From: Liolophura sinensis | Taxonomy: Eukaryota; Mollusca; Polyplacophora; Chitonida; Chitonidae | DNA length: 64,000 nt | Direction of reading: 5' to 3' | Assembly: GCF_032854445.1 (NCBI RefSeq) | Contig: NC_088302.1 | Span: 46,722,521-46,786,520 of the forward strand | Part shown: positions 48,745 through 61,958 of the stretch, piece after piece | Numbering within the stretch: position 1 is the first letter of the stretch | Layout of the letters: each line of letters opens with the position of its first letter | Position numbers and translations under genes: made by a program | The notes under the pieces: model-generated | Databases searched by the model: none | Seen by the model: the letters and a program-made list of their open reading frames with translations, nothing else | Told to the model about the DNA's origin: nothing

Positions 48745-50956
48745 TTACACAGTTGGAAGAAAATGGTTCAACTGAGTTATAATCCAGCCTGAGTGCCAGC
48801 CTTCCACTCCAAACGTCCTCTCAAATCTGAAATAACAAAACCATAAATCACATTAAAGAATTTATTTACAATGAAATAAAAACACATGGTAAAGTAATTT
48901 CAACTACATTCCCATTTCAAGTACAAAATTATGAAGTAGCTGTTATACATGTAAGCCTAGTTATAGCAGACACTCACACATAATTGCAGAAGAATCTCTC
49001 CTCTTTCTCCAGTGTGATTTCCATGTCACATTTTGTCTGTTTCAAGTGACTCCCTTCCAAGACCACCATGATTTCTACTTTTGTAGCAGGTATAACTGTA
49101 AAAAATATAAAGAAAATAAATAACAACTTAAGATACAATAATAAAAAATAAAACGGGGAAGCAGCAATTTGTTTTTTAATCCTGTGATGTGGCGCTAATT
49201 TGAAGCAGAATCTTAAGCCAAAAATGGATTGTAGTGTAACGTCTACAATATTACAGTGTATCAGTTTCTATTGTCTTTAATGTGATGTCATCCTGATGAG
49301 CTGGGAAAAAAGCATTTGATGTCAATAACATGACATCATGGTGCTTCTCCCAGGTATTCGACAGGTCCCCATTAACCACAATGAATTATGAAATTAAATG
49401 ATCATACTGTCAATCCTTGACCTTATTGCATATGTACATGTCTCATCTAGTCCACATCTAGTGTCAAGTCCAATGTTTTCTTTCTTTTGAAGACTTGTCA
49501 ACTTTTCCTCTACAGTTTTACACCCAAGATCAATTTTCTGGGAGAAAATTTGATTATCTTAAAAACTTCCATTCACAAACACAAACAATGTTAAGTTGCA
49601 GAACAACATCTAGAAACTGGGTATAAAACAAGTCCAGTGATTGGACAGATCAGTCCAAAGGTGAAATTCACACAATCCGCATTTATGAGCGGGAAGTTTA
49701 CATTTAGGACTGGTTCGGGCCAACTCAACCACATACTGTTATGTTGAGAAAGATGTCATCTTCAGTATAGTTGAGAGATAGCCATTTCACACATATGGCA
49801 CTGTTTCACAACTTACTCTCATCCCATCCCTTCGTCCATGGTTCCTTAAGTAAAGGTGACTCCTTCAATCGAACATCATAAATAAACTGACGTTGAATTT
49901 CTGTTTCACTCATGGCTATAAGATCCCTCTGATCAGATGATAATTTCTCAAAATTTTGCTTCACCTCTCGAGCAGCCTGGAATATGATAAAACAGATGCA
50001 TACACATAAGTCTGTAAAGATTATTCCTAAATTCACGAGATGCCATTAAAATTTATAAGATATTGATAAACCAAACAGCTGACGCCAATATTAAATACTC
50101 TGTTTACAATAGTTACTTTTACATACCTTTGCAGTCAGCAATCCTTCCAAGGCTTTAAAATTCCCCTCAGATATCCATTTTGAGACACGCAAAATTGCCT
50201 ACAGAACAGAAAATCAATAACTGTAAGAAATTCTGTACCGTATACATTATGAATTTGTAAAATGGTTAGTGTTTATCTTTAGTTTATGAAGCTGATGTTA
50301 TATGTTTTAAACATTTGCATGTCATAGATTAGAAACATAAAGCAAACAGATGTTTTTATACAGCAGCTCAGACTAAAAGAATGTCTAAGGGCCCGTCTGC
50401 CGGCCTGAGAACTGGCCTGGGCATTGTAGCCAAGCATGAAATCACCTGTACGGCATACAGAAAGGTTTATAGATATTAACAGCAGCTGAACAATACGTGA
50501 TTTCATTTCCAAACATTCTCTTGGCATTTTGCTCAAACTGAGCGTGTGCTTTGCTCTTTATTTCTGATGAACACATTTATTATTTACCTGCTGAGCGCCT
50601 ATCAGGAATTGACTGGGTCGAAAGTCTTGGTCATATTTCAAAATAATTCTCAAATAAGATTTCCAGTTGTTGATTGAGCGGGTAATATCTCTTCCACAAA
50701 CATGTGGCATGTCCATGAGCTGAAACTGGCGGTCGTCTTTTTCCTGGAAATCACGACAGATAACAACACGGGAAAAACTCGAGCTAGTTCTCAATCGTTC
50801 AGATATAGAACAGTTGTGGCTTTGCGGCGGCAGAGTTTTCATGGTCCTCACCCTGAGCAGAGTGACATATTTACTCAATAACTCTGCATGACACTGCAGT
50901 CTGAGATATGTAGGTCTGTGCTGAAACAACAAACTCACAGGAAGTCGTCCTGCCAT
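48745..50956 (-). CDS. MAIP1: MAIP1-like mitochondrial matrix AAA-protease interacting protein
   Basis: Five exons: 50588-50956, 50127-50198, 49817-49976, 48978-49095 and 48745-48826, all in phase, 266 aa (human MAIP1 has 291). The first exon starts MAGRLPVSLLFQHRPTYLRL, a basic, acid-free leader typical of mitochondrial import. The rest follows the C2orf47/MAIP1 plan: FLIGAQQAILRVSKWISEGN, an alternating helical stretch, then a beta-rich end (KVEIMVVLEGSHL, FERTFGVEGW, IITQLNHF) of Tim44-like type. In mammals MAIP1 binds the m-AAA protease and helps EMRE maturation; that role is carried over from the family. The first in-frame ATG is used as start. A possible AATAAA reads from 48518 to 48513. 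Assignment rests on remembered family sequence; another Tim44-domain protein is the alternative. Confidence 0.8.
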
Positions 50957-51849
50957 TATCAAAACAAAGTGTTCTTCAACAGAGTTTCACTTCGAGCGTT
51001 TCACTTGCAGCTTAAATTTGCGCCTGTTTTAGTGTTTAGTGATTTACAGAGAAGTACAGTTTCTGTTCTGTAAGTAGCAAAAGAAACTACAACGAACGGC
51101 TTCCTGACATTGTAGATTATGGATGACAAATGCCCGTTCGTGTCATTTCTCATCCTATTTCTCTTTCCACTTCAAAGAACTCCACGATTGGCAATCTCAG
51201 CTGCAAGCCGAATATCTTGACAGCACAAAACCATCAACATTAATTTTGCAGCCAACTTCAAACAAAAGAGCTACATAAAGGGAGATAATTCTAAAAGTAT
51301 TTTGTTAACATGTGTTGCCAGCTTTTCATATGACTGTAAATTATTTTTGACTACATTTTGCATGCATTTATACATAATGTCTGTATATTGACAGGCCTAG
51401 GTCTCCCGTTAGCCGAATACCATCTACCGACGGGCCCATATGAAACCTGCCCGAGCTGAACTGAATGCTACAGGTTACTTGTAGACCTTTATATCAAAAT
51501 CAGAATTCCATCCAATCAAGCTGCCATTACTGTAACTCAAGTTTTTCAAGCCCTGGCTTGGATAGGCACAGATCTAACCTGTGCAGTATTATTTTGAGTA
51601 AACTGTGCCGTTCCTTTAAAAGTAACGTCTTTCATCTCGAGTGATGATAATATAAAAAAGGCCATCTGTAACCGTTCCGTGTGAGAGACCGTACAGGTAG
51701 GTTGCACTTTTCATCATCGATTTTCATATGGTTCTAAAGTTTAGTCCATATGGCAATAGCTGTGTGTAATTAAGATAAATGTATTTATATATTGTATACT
51801 CATATATAACAGACCAAAAATAAGTATAAAGCCAAAATAAAGCAGAAAA

Positions 51850-51882
51850 GTATATATATATATCTATATATATATCTATCTA

Positions 51883-51961
<79 letters not shown>
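51850..51961. repeat. (TA)n microsatellite with tatc interruptions
   Basis: Intergenic, upstream of both MAIP1 and the EGF gene. Confidence 0.97.
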
Positions 51962-51964
<3 letters not shown>

Positions 51965-52279
51965 TATGAAAGCAGGAAAGGGCAATAAAGCAGTGGGAGG
52001 AGGTACATTAGAATGAAAGGTTAAATAAAGCCTAATACTTGAATAATGCAATTTCACGTTTTCCCGAATTTATATCAACTCCCCGTGACATTTTGATAGA
52101 AAGACTATCTTTTTATGGCTAAAGGATGTCAGCCTGTATATGTACAGACTTGAAACCTTGCATTCATTAATGTGAGCTCTTGGTGAAACAACACAATAGC
52201 GTTTAGTAAATAAGATGTGTATTGTTTCAAAGACGAAAATCACGTTATGCTAGGAATACATATCCCTGGTCCCTGGTTA

Positions 52280-52382
<103 letters not shown>

Positions 52383-53214
52383 AGGTAACGTGCGGAAGAC
52401 ATGTCTGTCTTCTTTCCTTGTTTATGATTTAACAGTACAACGCCTTTTGGAGCAGATAGCAGACTTGCAGTTAACCCATATATAGTGCCAAGAAACTTTT
52501 TCACAACATTAACACAACACTGTTTGGTTTGGGCAAGTTATATAGAAAGACAGTGGTGGAAACCTGGCGATTCTCGCTAATTTTGTTCCAGTGGTTGCGT
52601 CCAAAAAAAGTTTAGGGCTCATAGAAAGATATGCATATATGTGTTTAACAAGTAATTTCAACAGCTTTTTGATGGCAGACTGGATCGATAACCTTGCAGT
52701 TATTATAAGGATTTATCAAATAGTACGGTAGCCAAATCCCGCATGATATAATCCTCTTACAATTCCAAGAGAGAGGACAAAAGCCTCATGCAGTGTCCCA
52801 ATGCCAATGACCCCAGGGTTTACAGTGGGTGGGGCACGGGGCATAGAGGGGGTGGGGTACTAAGACCGCTGGCTGACAGGTTTCTCACGGAGTTATAAGA
52901 GCACCTGTTTGACCAGTCTCACTGACCGTCGAGAGAAGCAGCACAGTGAATATAACATACAGCAAAAGTGTTATAGTGTACGTAGAAACTTTACACTAGT
53001 GAGGTTTACAAAGCATACCAGCTTTACAGACTACAGAAGGGGTGCGTGAATCGGCCAAACTGAGTGCCAGACAGCGTGTGCTGTCAACCAAAACTTGCCC
53101 ATTTGGAAAAGCCTGAGGCCTTAGCTATCAGTATTAGGAAAACCACACGAGCTGACGACTGTTGTGCGGAGTTGTGCGAACAGCCTGAGAATTCAAAAGT
53201 GTTTTGCATAGCCC

Positions 53215-56200
53215 ATGGCTTCGCAGTTCCGGGAAATGTCTACTAAAGGCCTCTGTTCGTGTTTCTGTTTGTTAGGTAAGTTTTTAAGGTACATACTAGT
53301 GTCAGCGAAATTGTCTTTCTATTGTACTATTACGATCTGCATACTGAAATGGATATCCTCTGCATACTAATACTGGAGTTTGCTGATTATACATGTATAT
53401 TGTACTTGCGTGTGATGCTTTTACAATACATCGTTATAAATATGTAAGCCTTTTACCTAAAACTGACAATCTACAACTGTTTATTAAAGGTACCTTAATG
53501 TGCCGACCATTTGTGACATTTCGGCAATCGTTGGGCATTTTTTTTAATTGCTTAGGTTTAAATATGAGCACGCTCCTTCGCAGTATGAACTCGGTTCAGT
53601 GTGAAGTAAAACCAGTCCGCACTCTTGAGTTCAATTTGTATGGAGTAACAGCGCGTGATATTATAATGTATATTTATATGCCTACATACGGGAATCTCAA
53701 TAATAATATAGGATCTATGTCAACCATACCATGAAGCCCAGGATTTTCTGTTGTAACTGCGACATAATTTTGTCACTGTTATTTATATTTCCTAAGTAAA
53801 TCTTTTCACCTTGATCAATAAGGTTCATTTTCGATCCACATAAAGAAGCTTACAATTTAATTATACTTACTGCGGCTCTATTTAGGCCTACATGTACGTA
53901 TATCGACTTTACAAGCGGAATTATTCATGTATAGTCTCTTTGGACGATTTTAATTTGGTACATATTAACTAGTCAGAATATACTAGGTTATAAACTAAAA
54001 TGAACAAAATCGCAGCAAATGCATTTTCAAAATGTTTCGTTTTTTTTATTTTTTTGTAGAACAAATCATGTTTTGTACTTTTGCCATGTACAGTTTAAAT
54101 GAAAGAAAACAAAGCAAAGAGACTCAAAATGCCTGTGTGCAAAATACAGTTTTGCATAACACCCATAACATGCAGATTATTTCGTGTTTTCTTTTCCACT
54201 AGTGATTGCACACCTTGTCACCTGTTCTGTATCCCCTATTTGCGAGAATGGATACGACTGCACATGTCCAAGAGGTTACACCTTTTTGGCCAATCGTTGT
54301 GAAGGTGAGCTAAGTGTCTGTCTTTTATATATAATAGTACAAAGTCAGAATAACGAATTTTCGTCTATATGAATGAAGCGTCCGCTTCGGGAGGCGGTAG
54401 ATTCAGGGTCAATCCTGGGTCAAGTCACGCCTAAGACCTTAAAAGAGGAAGTTGTAACTTCCTCGCTTGGCGTTCAGCATGAAGGGAATAGTTTAACGAC
54501 ATTTATCAGTATAATAGCTCGGGCGGGGCGCCTTGCTTGTCTTCGTTAAGTCGTCCCAGTGAACTGACTGTTAGTGAAAAACTGTTAAGTACGACCTTAA
54601 ACCCCAAGCACTCACTCACAGACTCTATATGAACTTCCGGACAATGCATTACTGGGTTTCATTTCCTGTGTAAAACATACGAAGAAAGCCGTGAAGTAAA
54701 ACTGAATGTTAACAAATGGGTGATTGCCCGGTGGGAGCTTATTACCTGTGTACGCTGAATGAAACGGGGTTGTCGGCACTTGCAAAGGATTGGGTGCTTC
54801 CCGCATGCGTTTGTCGTCGACCCCCCTCTGAGATGTTTATTGTTAAAAGCAGATTCTTCATTGTATTGACGTCTCTCTACCACGTGACAGCACCTGTTTC
54901 TTTATAACTCCCTTGCGATTACTGCATATGCCTTTAACCAGCGCGTAACAACCGATTTATGTACTGACAAGCAAGACTTTTAAGCTTCCTCTCCCATAAG
55001 ACTAGTCTTTATATTCGGATTGTCTTTCACTTTGGCAATAGCTATGTAACAGCTTTGAAATGTAAATATATCTCATATTGAATCTCCAAACGCACGAGTC
55101 AAAATACCTGTTTCATTCTTTAGCGAAAATGTTATTAGTCACTGATGTTAGTCACTATGTTTTTGCTCACAGATGTGGACGAATGCAGTTTTCAAAATGG
55201 CCGTTGTCAGCAGTCTTGTGTGAACTCGGTCGGGAGTTACAGATGCGAGTGTCAGATTGGATACAGACTGTCCAGTGATAATCACCGATGTGATGGTAAA
55301 TCATTTTAATATAATAGATACATGCACATAGATTGTAGCGTAGTGACATTAAATCCCTCCTCAGTTATTACTATCTTTCCTGATTATACTCATATCCACT
55401 CCATCAGTGAGTTACTTGACATCCCCTAGCGTGTAGTTGAAATCGAATATTCAGCCAAGGGCTTCATGAAAAAGAACTAACTATCTTTGTACAGTGGCCT
55501 ATTCACTCTGAAAGCTCAAAGTAATGATATTTAGTTTTATGAATCGTGAGTCTTGCCTCTGACATCGTCCATACAAAGATCTTCCTGTGAATTTGCAGAT
55601 TTTGACGAATGTTCTGTAAACAATGGCGACTGTGACAGGACGCAGATCTGCGTGAACACATGGGGCGGGAGTTACTGCGCAGGACCTTACCTAGACAAGG
55701 CCAGCAACCCAGGTGAGCTTCTCATTCCAACTTGTAACTATCCAAGTGTAGCATTAATCTGAATGTGTATTACAAAACACGGGAAGGTCTGTCAGCAGCC
55801 TGCGGATGGTCGTGGGTTTCGATCGCCCGGGCTCTGCCAGGTTTCATCCTGACATAATGCTGGCAGCCGTGGTACAGGCCTAAGTGAAATATTCTTGAGT
55901 ATGGCGCAAAACACCTTTTATGTAAATATATGAATAATGCCAATAAAAGACGATTTGAGACGGAAGCGTTCCAACTTTACACTCCGGGCAGCCTCACCGC
56001 ATTACATATTCGTAAATGTTAACAGCCGTGTACACATTCTTCAATTGCCTACATGTATGTATTCATGTATTTTCAACAGCGTAAAATGAATCATAGTATA
56101 GCCTTGACTGTAGCTACTGTGATTCTAACATTCTCATTATGGTGTGTAAACTCACTGAACTTATTGATGCTTAGCTGACACAAAAAGACGAATTCGGTTG

Positions 56201-56705
56201 ATCAAGTCGTTCTCAACGATGGTGCCTGAAGCAAACATACACCCGAGTAGGGCTAAACACGTATGCATCACGCCTTGGCTTTCACATGAATAGGTTTATG
56301 CTTCACGCTAGTAAGTAAATAATAAGGGATTAATTAAAACCTGAACGAACAACAAATTTTCTCGTATCTCATTAACAATGTTTTATCCACAACTCACAGC
56401 CATCATAAACTTTTCCAATTAAAATTCTTCTTACAGATGCTCAGCGGGCCTCCTATCTTCTCAATACGGACGTTATGATTGGTCTGACGATATGGCTCGT
56501 ACTCTTGACAGTCTTGTGTATTGCCACCATTTCCGTAATCGTCACCCGATCCTCCAACAGTGATCAGCTATCTGTTACTTCCAAAGACAAAAACGCTCCC
56601 AAAAATCCAGAATATTTCTTCCCGGACTTTTGGCCCAAAGTTAGCGTGACGGACAGCATCAGCAAGAGAAGTGAAATGGGAGAGTTGCATGACGTCCATT
56701 ATTAG
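53215..56705 (+). CDS. small EGF-repeat type I membrane protein (unassigned)
   Basis: Five exons: 53215-53275, 54203-54304, 55173-55295, 55599-55712 and 56437-56705, all with codon-interrupting phase-1 junctions, giving 222 aa. The predicted order is a signal peptide ([15 protein letters not shown]), a short Cys-rich EGF-like piece ([14 protein letters not shown]), one complete calcium-binding EGF ([12 protein letters not shown], with [10 protein letters not shown] matching the Asn-hydroxylation consensus), a second EGF with only four cysteines ([22 protein letters not shown]), one transmembrane helix ([20 protein letters not shown]) and a cytosolic tail of about 50 residues ending DVHY. Phase-1 introns around each EGF are typical of shuffled extracellular modules. 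The start is the ATG followed directly by the hydrophobic leader. I do not recognise an orthologue. A paralogue lies tail to tail at 61959-63587. Confidence 0.85.
54375..54622 (+). mobile_element. SINE-B copy with internal deletion
   Basis: The family head and tail (ccccaagcactcactcac) are present, but about 70 bp of the middle are missing compared with the copies at 19870 and 42563. It is in intron 2 of the EGF gene. Confidence 0.82.
55783..55920 (+). mobile_element. SINE-A, 5'-truncated
   Basis: It runs from gtctgtcagcagcctgcgga to gagtatggcgcaaaacacct. In intron 4 of the EGF gene. Confidence 0.78.
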
Positions 56706-56924
56706 CATTAGAACTTACCTCACATAATCATCATATTCATGAGTGTTTAGTTGCATATTTTGTAAATGTTATTATTTTTCAACACAAACAGAAATTATGT
56801 ATCATATTATTGTAAATGAAATAATTTCCCGAAGGATTTGTATTATTCATCTTGTTTGTCTTAAATATCATTGAAAAGACATTTGTTATTATTATGTTTA
56901 TTGTATTATATGCGTCATTGATAT

Positions 56925-56927
<3 letters not shown>

Positions 56928-57023
<96 letters not shown>

Positions 57024-57040
57024 TTATTTATTTATTTACG
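56928..57040. repeat. (TA)n followed by (TTTA)n
   Basis: Lies about 220 bp after the EGF gene stop codon. Confidence 0.97.
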
Positions 57041-57299
57041 CACCTCTTATTGGGCATTTGCTCTTGATCATTGTTGTCTTCAATTTCGTTGAGTTTAATT
57101 GTGGAGTGTATGGTAGATTTTAGCCTCCCAGTTTTAACAATGTTTTCCTCGAAGTGCAATGCTACCAGATATACTGCTCAGTTACCCTATCAGAGTAAAC
57201 CAAAATGTTATAGCAAAATGATGTGCCGCATATCACGTAATATTATACCAGTGTTTTAAACTGCATTTTTAATTTGGAACACTAACGTCATGGTGCGTC

Positions 57300-57605
57300 C
57301 AAGATGCTGGTACAACGAAGTCGGGAGACTCGGCATCAAACCTTGGCCGGGTCGAACCAAATACTTTAAAAATTGTACTTGTTGCTGCCTCACTTGGCGC
57401 TCAGCTCTGGGAGGTTAGAGTAAGGAACCATGAATGGCTGGCCCAGTGTCAGAGTAATATGATTCGGTGTAGTGTCATTGTCTGGTGTCTGGTGTCTGAT
57501 GTCTTCGCTCCGCCTCCAGAAGACGCAGTCTATGTACACATCTCGCGCTCTTATGACTGAACAATTGCTATGTTCGACGTAAAACCTCAAGCATCCGTAA
57601 ATCGC
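57300..57605 (+). mobile_element. SINE-C copy
   Basis: gtcgggagactcggcatcaa, tacttgttgctgcctcactt and the end tcgacgtaaaacctcaagca. It shares its layout with SINE-B (goes through ctcacttggcgctcagc), so the two families may be distantly related. Confidence 0.6.
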
Positions 57606-57681
57606 TGTAACCGAGCCAGGGGTTAAAATCTAAAATGTAATCAACCTGGTCCATCAGCTGTATTTTTAACAGTTGAACGCC

Positions 57682-57919
57682 CATCCAATGGTGAAAGCTT
57701 ACATTTGGTATACTTAATCAGCCTAGTACATCTGCTGTATTTCTAGAAAACAAAGTAATGAAGGACCGGAATAAAAACGTAACATACACGTGCTAACCAG
57801 CATCCAATGGTGAAAGCTTACATTTGGTATATTTAATCAGCCTAGTACATCTGCTGTATTTCTAGAAAACAAAGTAATGAAGGACCGGAATAAAAACGTA
57901 ACATACACGTGCTAACCAG
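57682..57919. repeat. 119-bp tandem duplication, nearly identical
   Basis: catccaatggtgaaagctta begins at 57682 and again at 57801. I see one mismatch between the copies. Intergenic. Confidence 0.93.
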
Positions 57920-59021
57920 GCTCTTGTGATTGAGTCGAAAAAATATCGCATCCAGTAGATCACATTTGGTAAAACTATGTCTGAAATGTATGAACTGTGA
58001 CTAAAGACTTTTTTAGACGTTTAAAACTCTGTACTAGATAAAAGTAATGTAACCTCATGTTCCAGCAAGATTTGTTTTTACAAGATCTCGCCATATTGAA
58101 AGATTGCCCAGTCAGTAGCCAGAAATTCTGGTTTTCATACTTGGACTTTTGTTATTATCGACAGCTTACAAACTAGTATGGTACACGATTTGAACACCTA
58201 TTTTACTCATTTGCTTAGAACGTACCTTGCGTATTTCGTAATCATTGAAAACTGTTGACTGATTCTCTCCCCTAATTTCTAACATTATATAAGCCGCCAA
58301 CTTGACCCGGACTGTGTTTAAACTGATAGCCTTGTCAACCGAAACGACTTTCTCTTTGGTCAGAGCTGGAACTTGACTCTAAGGGCTTTCCTCATTGATG
58401 TTGTTTCTCTCTCATAACGTTAAAGATCGACTTGATACAGTTAAGTATGGTGACATAAAAGAGCTGGTTCAATGGTGGTGAATCAAGGTTAGACTGCTTC
58501 AACGTTTAAGTGTCGCAGATTGAGAAATCACACAGTCTTTGCAGCTGTTAAGCTGTTAACAAAGTATACAGCTCTGCCATTTCAGATATAGTTTTACCAA
58601 ATGTGGTCTTTTAACTTTAACATTTGGTATATATATATTCAGTAATGTACTTGATTTAAAGTTCAGCACACATAGACAACATTTTGTTGTTGAAAACGCG
58701 ATTTCTTGATCACGACAACAAACAACCCTTGCAATTTACTCACGCATGCGTAACCACAATAAAAATTCTTCACATTGGAAAACTGGATCTAACGATTTGG
58801 CTTGTTTCATTTTCGAGAAGAAATGATACAGAAACAATTTTTGTAATTTGAATTCTTAACAGAATAAAGAACCTATAGATAGGTTCATAAGTAAGATGCT
58901 GTATATGAGAGTCACGCCATATGGAAAGTATGCAAATGGTCACGACGTAACTGATCAAACGGTATTGTAGTACTTGGCACTGGGATCTCGATGCGATTTC
59001 AAAATTTTAAATCACTTTAAA

Positions 59022-59024
59022 AAT

Positions 59025-59063
<39 letters not shown>

Positions 59064-59178
59064 TTTGCTGTTGTACGCCATACTCAAGAATATTTTACTT
59101 ATACGACGGCGGCCAGCATTACGATGGTAGGAAACCGGGCAGATCTCGGGGGAAACCCACGACCATCAGCAGGTTATT
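59022..59178 (-). mobile_element. SINE-A, 5'-truncated, with long (TTTA)n tail
   Basis: About ten (ttta) units are followed by acgccatactcaagaatatt and the core up to cgaccatcagcaggtt. Confidence 0.83.
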
Positions 59179-59756
59179 TCTTCTGCATCAAGGTCAAAAT
59201 ATTGCTGGAAAACATAAATTCTGGGAAAGTTATTGTAAAACAAATATCAACTAAAATTTGAGAAAGGAACATACCAAATTTAATGATTGAAATTTTGAGT
59301 CAAGTCTAAGATCCTGGAGCCTGTACCTTACGATCTCGTCTAAAACCGTGATGGCATAACTGAAGGCTTTGGTTGCTACGTTGTCCATGCCCCTGTCTCA
59401 AATTGTTACACCCAGGGGTATTTTATGAATTCGTGCTACCCGTGGGTTTGTCTGAGACTGTGGTTTAGGAAGGCATTGTCTGAAACCTTAATGCTTCTTT
59501 CTATGAATTCTTGTCTCCATTAAGTCGTGCTACGCCTACCTATTGTTGTCTTATATCTTGCTGACCAAAGAGCCTAAAAGTGTGCCTCAAGATCTGTTTG
59601 AAATGGTGCTTCTTGAAAGTTTTTCCGAAATTGTTCAACTTGAATTAAGATTTATCTGAAACTGTACGACTTCAAGGTTAATTTTAAACTCCCAAACTTG
59701 TCTGAAACATTGCTGTCCGAATTAAGGATTGTCGGAATCGTGCTACACGATTTACT

Positions 59757-59970
59757 TGTGTTTTTTATTCCAAAATATTTCACTTTACGGCGGCGGCCAG
59801 CATTATGGTGTGGCAAACCCACAACCATCAGCAGGTTGTGGCATACCTTCCCATGTACGGCCGGAGAGGAGGCAGCATGAGCTGGAAGAACTCACATCGA
59901 CCGCTTTGGTGAACGGCTCCTGAGTTATTGGACCGCGCTGACATGTTAACCTCCTTGGCCACAGAGGCCT
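59757..59970 (-). mobile_element. SINE-A, diverged near full-length
   Basis: It runs from the core tatttcactttacggcggcg to the head ccttggccacagaggcctct. Intergenic between the two EGF genes. Confidence 0.8.
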
Positions 59971-60029
59971 CTCGTGGTACATGAAGGCTTGTCCGAATTC
60001 CTAATCATTCCATCGTTATATTTATATGT

Positions 60030-60095
60030 TTCCCCAGATTCTGTCCGGTTCCCTCCAACCGTAATACTGGTCGCCGTCGCGTAAGAGAAATCTGA
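60030..60095 (+). mobile_element. SINE-A core fragment
   Basis: Only the core near ggttccctccaaccgtaata and ctggtcgccgtcgcgtaag can be matched. Confidence 0.5.
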
Positions 60096-60705
60096 CACGC
60101 TGTGCAGCGAAGCATGGCCTTTTTCTGTGTGCTTACTCATATAGGGAATCGCTGCACGCAGTGGTGTGATAACCTGCCCTTATCATCTAGGTGAATTATT
60201 GTTTTGGAAACTCATGCTCTTCAACCTCTACACTAGAAATACTATAAAGCAAGATTTATCAGTCTGTGAGTAAAATTTGACTCATATCCGGAGTGAACAT
60301 TTACAAACACCGACTAAGTCATTTGAATTACCGTTAAGCTATTAGTACACATGATCTGTCAAAAAGGAGACCCAAATGAAATGAAACTCACGTAATGAGA
60401 AATCCTGCTTCTTAACGTGACCTTTCTTCAGAGTTATAGGACTCTCACTTGAACACGAGTTTATCTAACAACATCTAAAGAGTGATTTCACCTTTCAGGA
60501 ACTTCGCGTCCAAATAACAATGGTTACAACCTCGCGTTTCCAAAGTTGAAGTTTAAATTGCTACTTGTAACAAAAGTTTTTTGTCGCCCTTGTTCAATTC
60601 AAGAAACCATGGTCTCCTTTCAAATGAATTTTAAAGTCATATTCGCATTATTTAGTCATATCGTTCTCAGGTTATCCGCTTTACCGGATTTTTCCTTTAA
60701 TGTAT

Positions 60706-60824
60706 TTTATTTATTTATTTATTTGATTGGTGTTTTACGCCGTACTCAAGAATATTTCACTTATACGACGACGGTCAGCATTATGAGGAGGAAACCGGGC
60801 ACAGCCCGGTGGAAACCCACGACG
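60706..60824 (-). mobile_element. SINE-A, 5'-truncated
   Basis: A tttatttatttatttgattg tail, the core, and a stop at cggtggaaacccacgac. Confidence 0.83.
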
Positions 60825-61958
60825 CCTTTAATGTATGATAGAAATCCACTACAACACTGAGGTATATGGTAACTGTGAGCTATCCTGCCTGAAAGACTAT
60901 ACTGACTGCAACTTATGTCTGAATGGTGTAAATACAACTAGATAAAACAAAACAATTGAATTTTACCGAAAATTTATCAAAATGTTTTCCTTATATACAG
61001 TTCATAAAATATGTATTCTAAAATTATTCTGTAACAAAGACAATTGTATACATACATGGACATGACAAAACAGTCAAACGCTATACATAGCCGTCATTAT
61101 CACAGCTATAGCATTGTGGATAGTCATACACTGCTAATATGTATTTTAGCAACTGTACATGAAACACTGGGCCAATATACACAAATCACAACGTTAGTGT
61201 AGATAATTCTCCAGCGTCTTCGGTTCACACTCATAATTACCAGAGCTTTAGCACAATCCGTTTTCTATATATCTATGGATCTGTCTAATGGAACATGCAC
61301 AGAAAAGAGAAATGTTTGAAAAGCCAGTATAGGAAATATAATACTACGGATTCCATCGCTGACAGTTTGCGTGCAATTAAAATTGATGTATGTTGCGTAG
61401 TGTTCCCTATATACACAATCTAGTTACAATAACATTAAGATGTTCCTGGATAACCTTCGATCATATCATGTTTTAATGCCCAGATAACAAAAATCATAAC
61501 AACCAGAATTCAACAAAAATTTCTCAAAATCACCCACAAATGGTGTGTAAGTTTGTAGTAATGTTAGAGTGTATACCATTTGTCAAAGATAATAAGGCAA
61601 TGATGCCAGATCAATATTTTTGCGCCAGATATACGTCGCAACTTATACCCTTTGGAACGGTTCTATCCCATGCCTATGTTCACAGCTTGAATGCTAGACT
61701 ACTAAATATTATTAAAGACGTGTATAAATAAACACACCCAAACACAAGGGTAAGCGCCTACACTCGATCTTTATGATCAAAACAATGACCATTATTTTCA
61801 GGTAATATGTATATATTAAAATATTCCAACATCAGTTATTACTTTTTTTAAATTAAATCATCGGAATCGGGTTGCACAAATCCATAACCTCGCATTTTCA
61901 GAAGTATAACGCTTCGCTAGGACAAAGTTCTGGTATTGTCAGAGTCCACCTTCGTTTG

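Larger units (their letters stand above)
56706..61958. other. intergenic space between tail-to-tail EGF genes
   Basis: It holds a (TA)n tract, SINE-C, the 119-bp duplication and several SINE-A copies. Remaining sequence (58000-58980, 60840-61950) shows no exon I can support. Confidence 0.6.
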
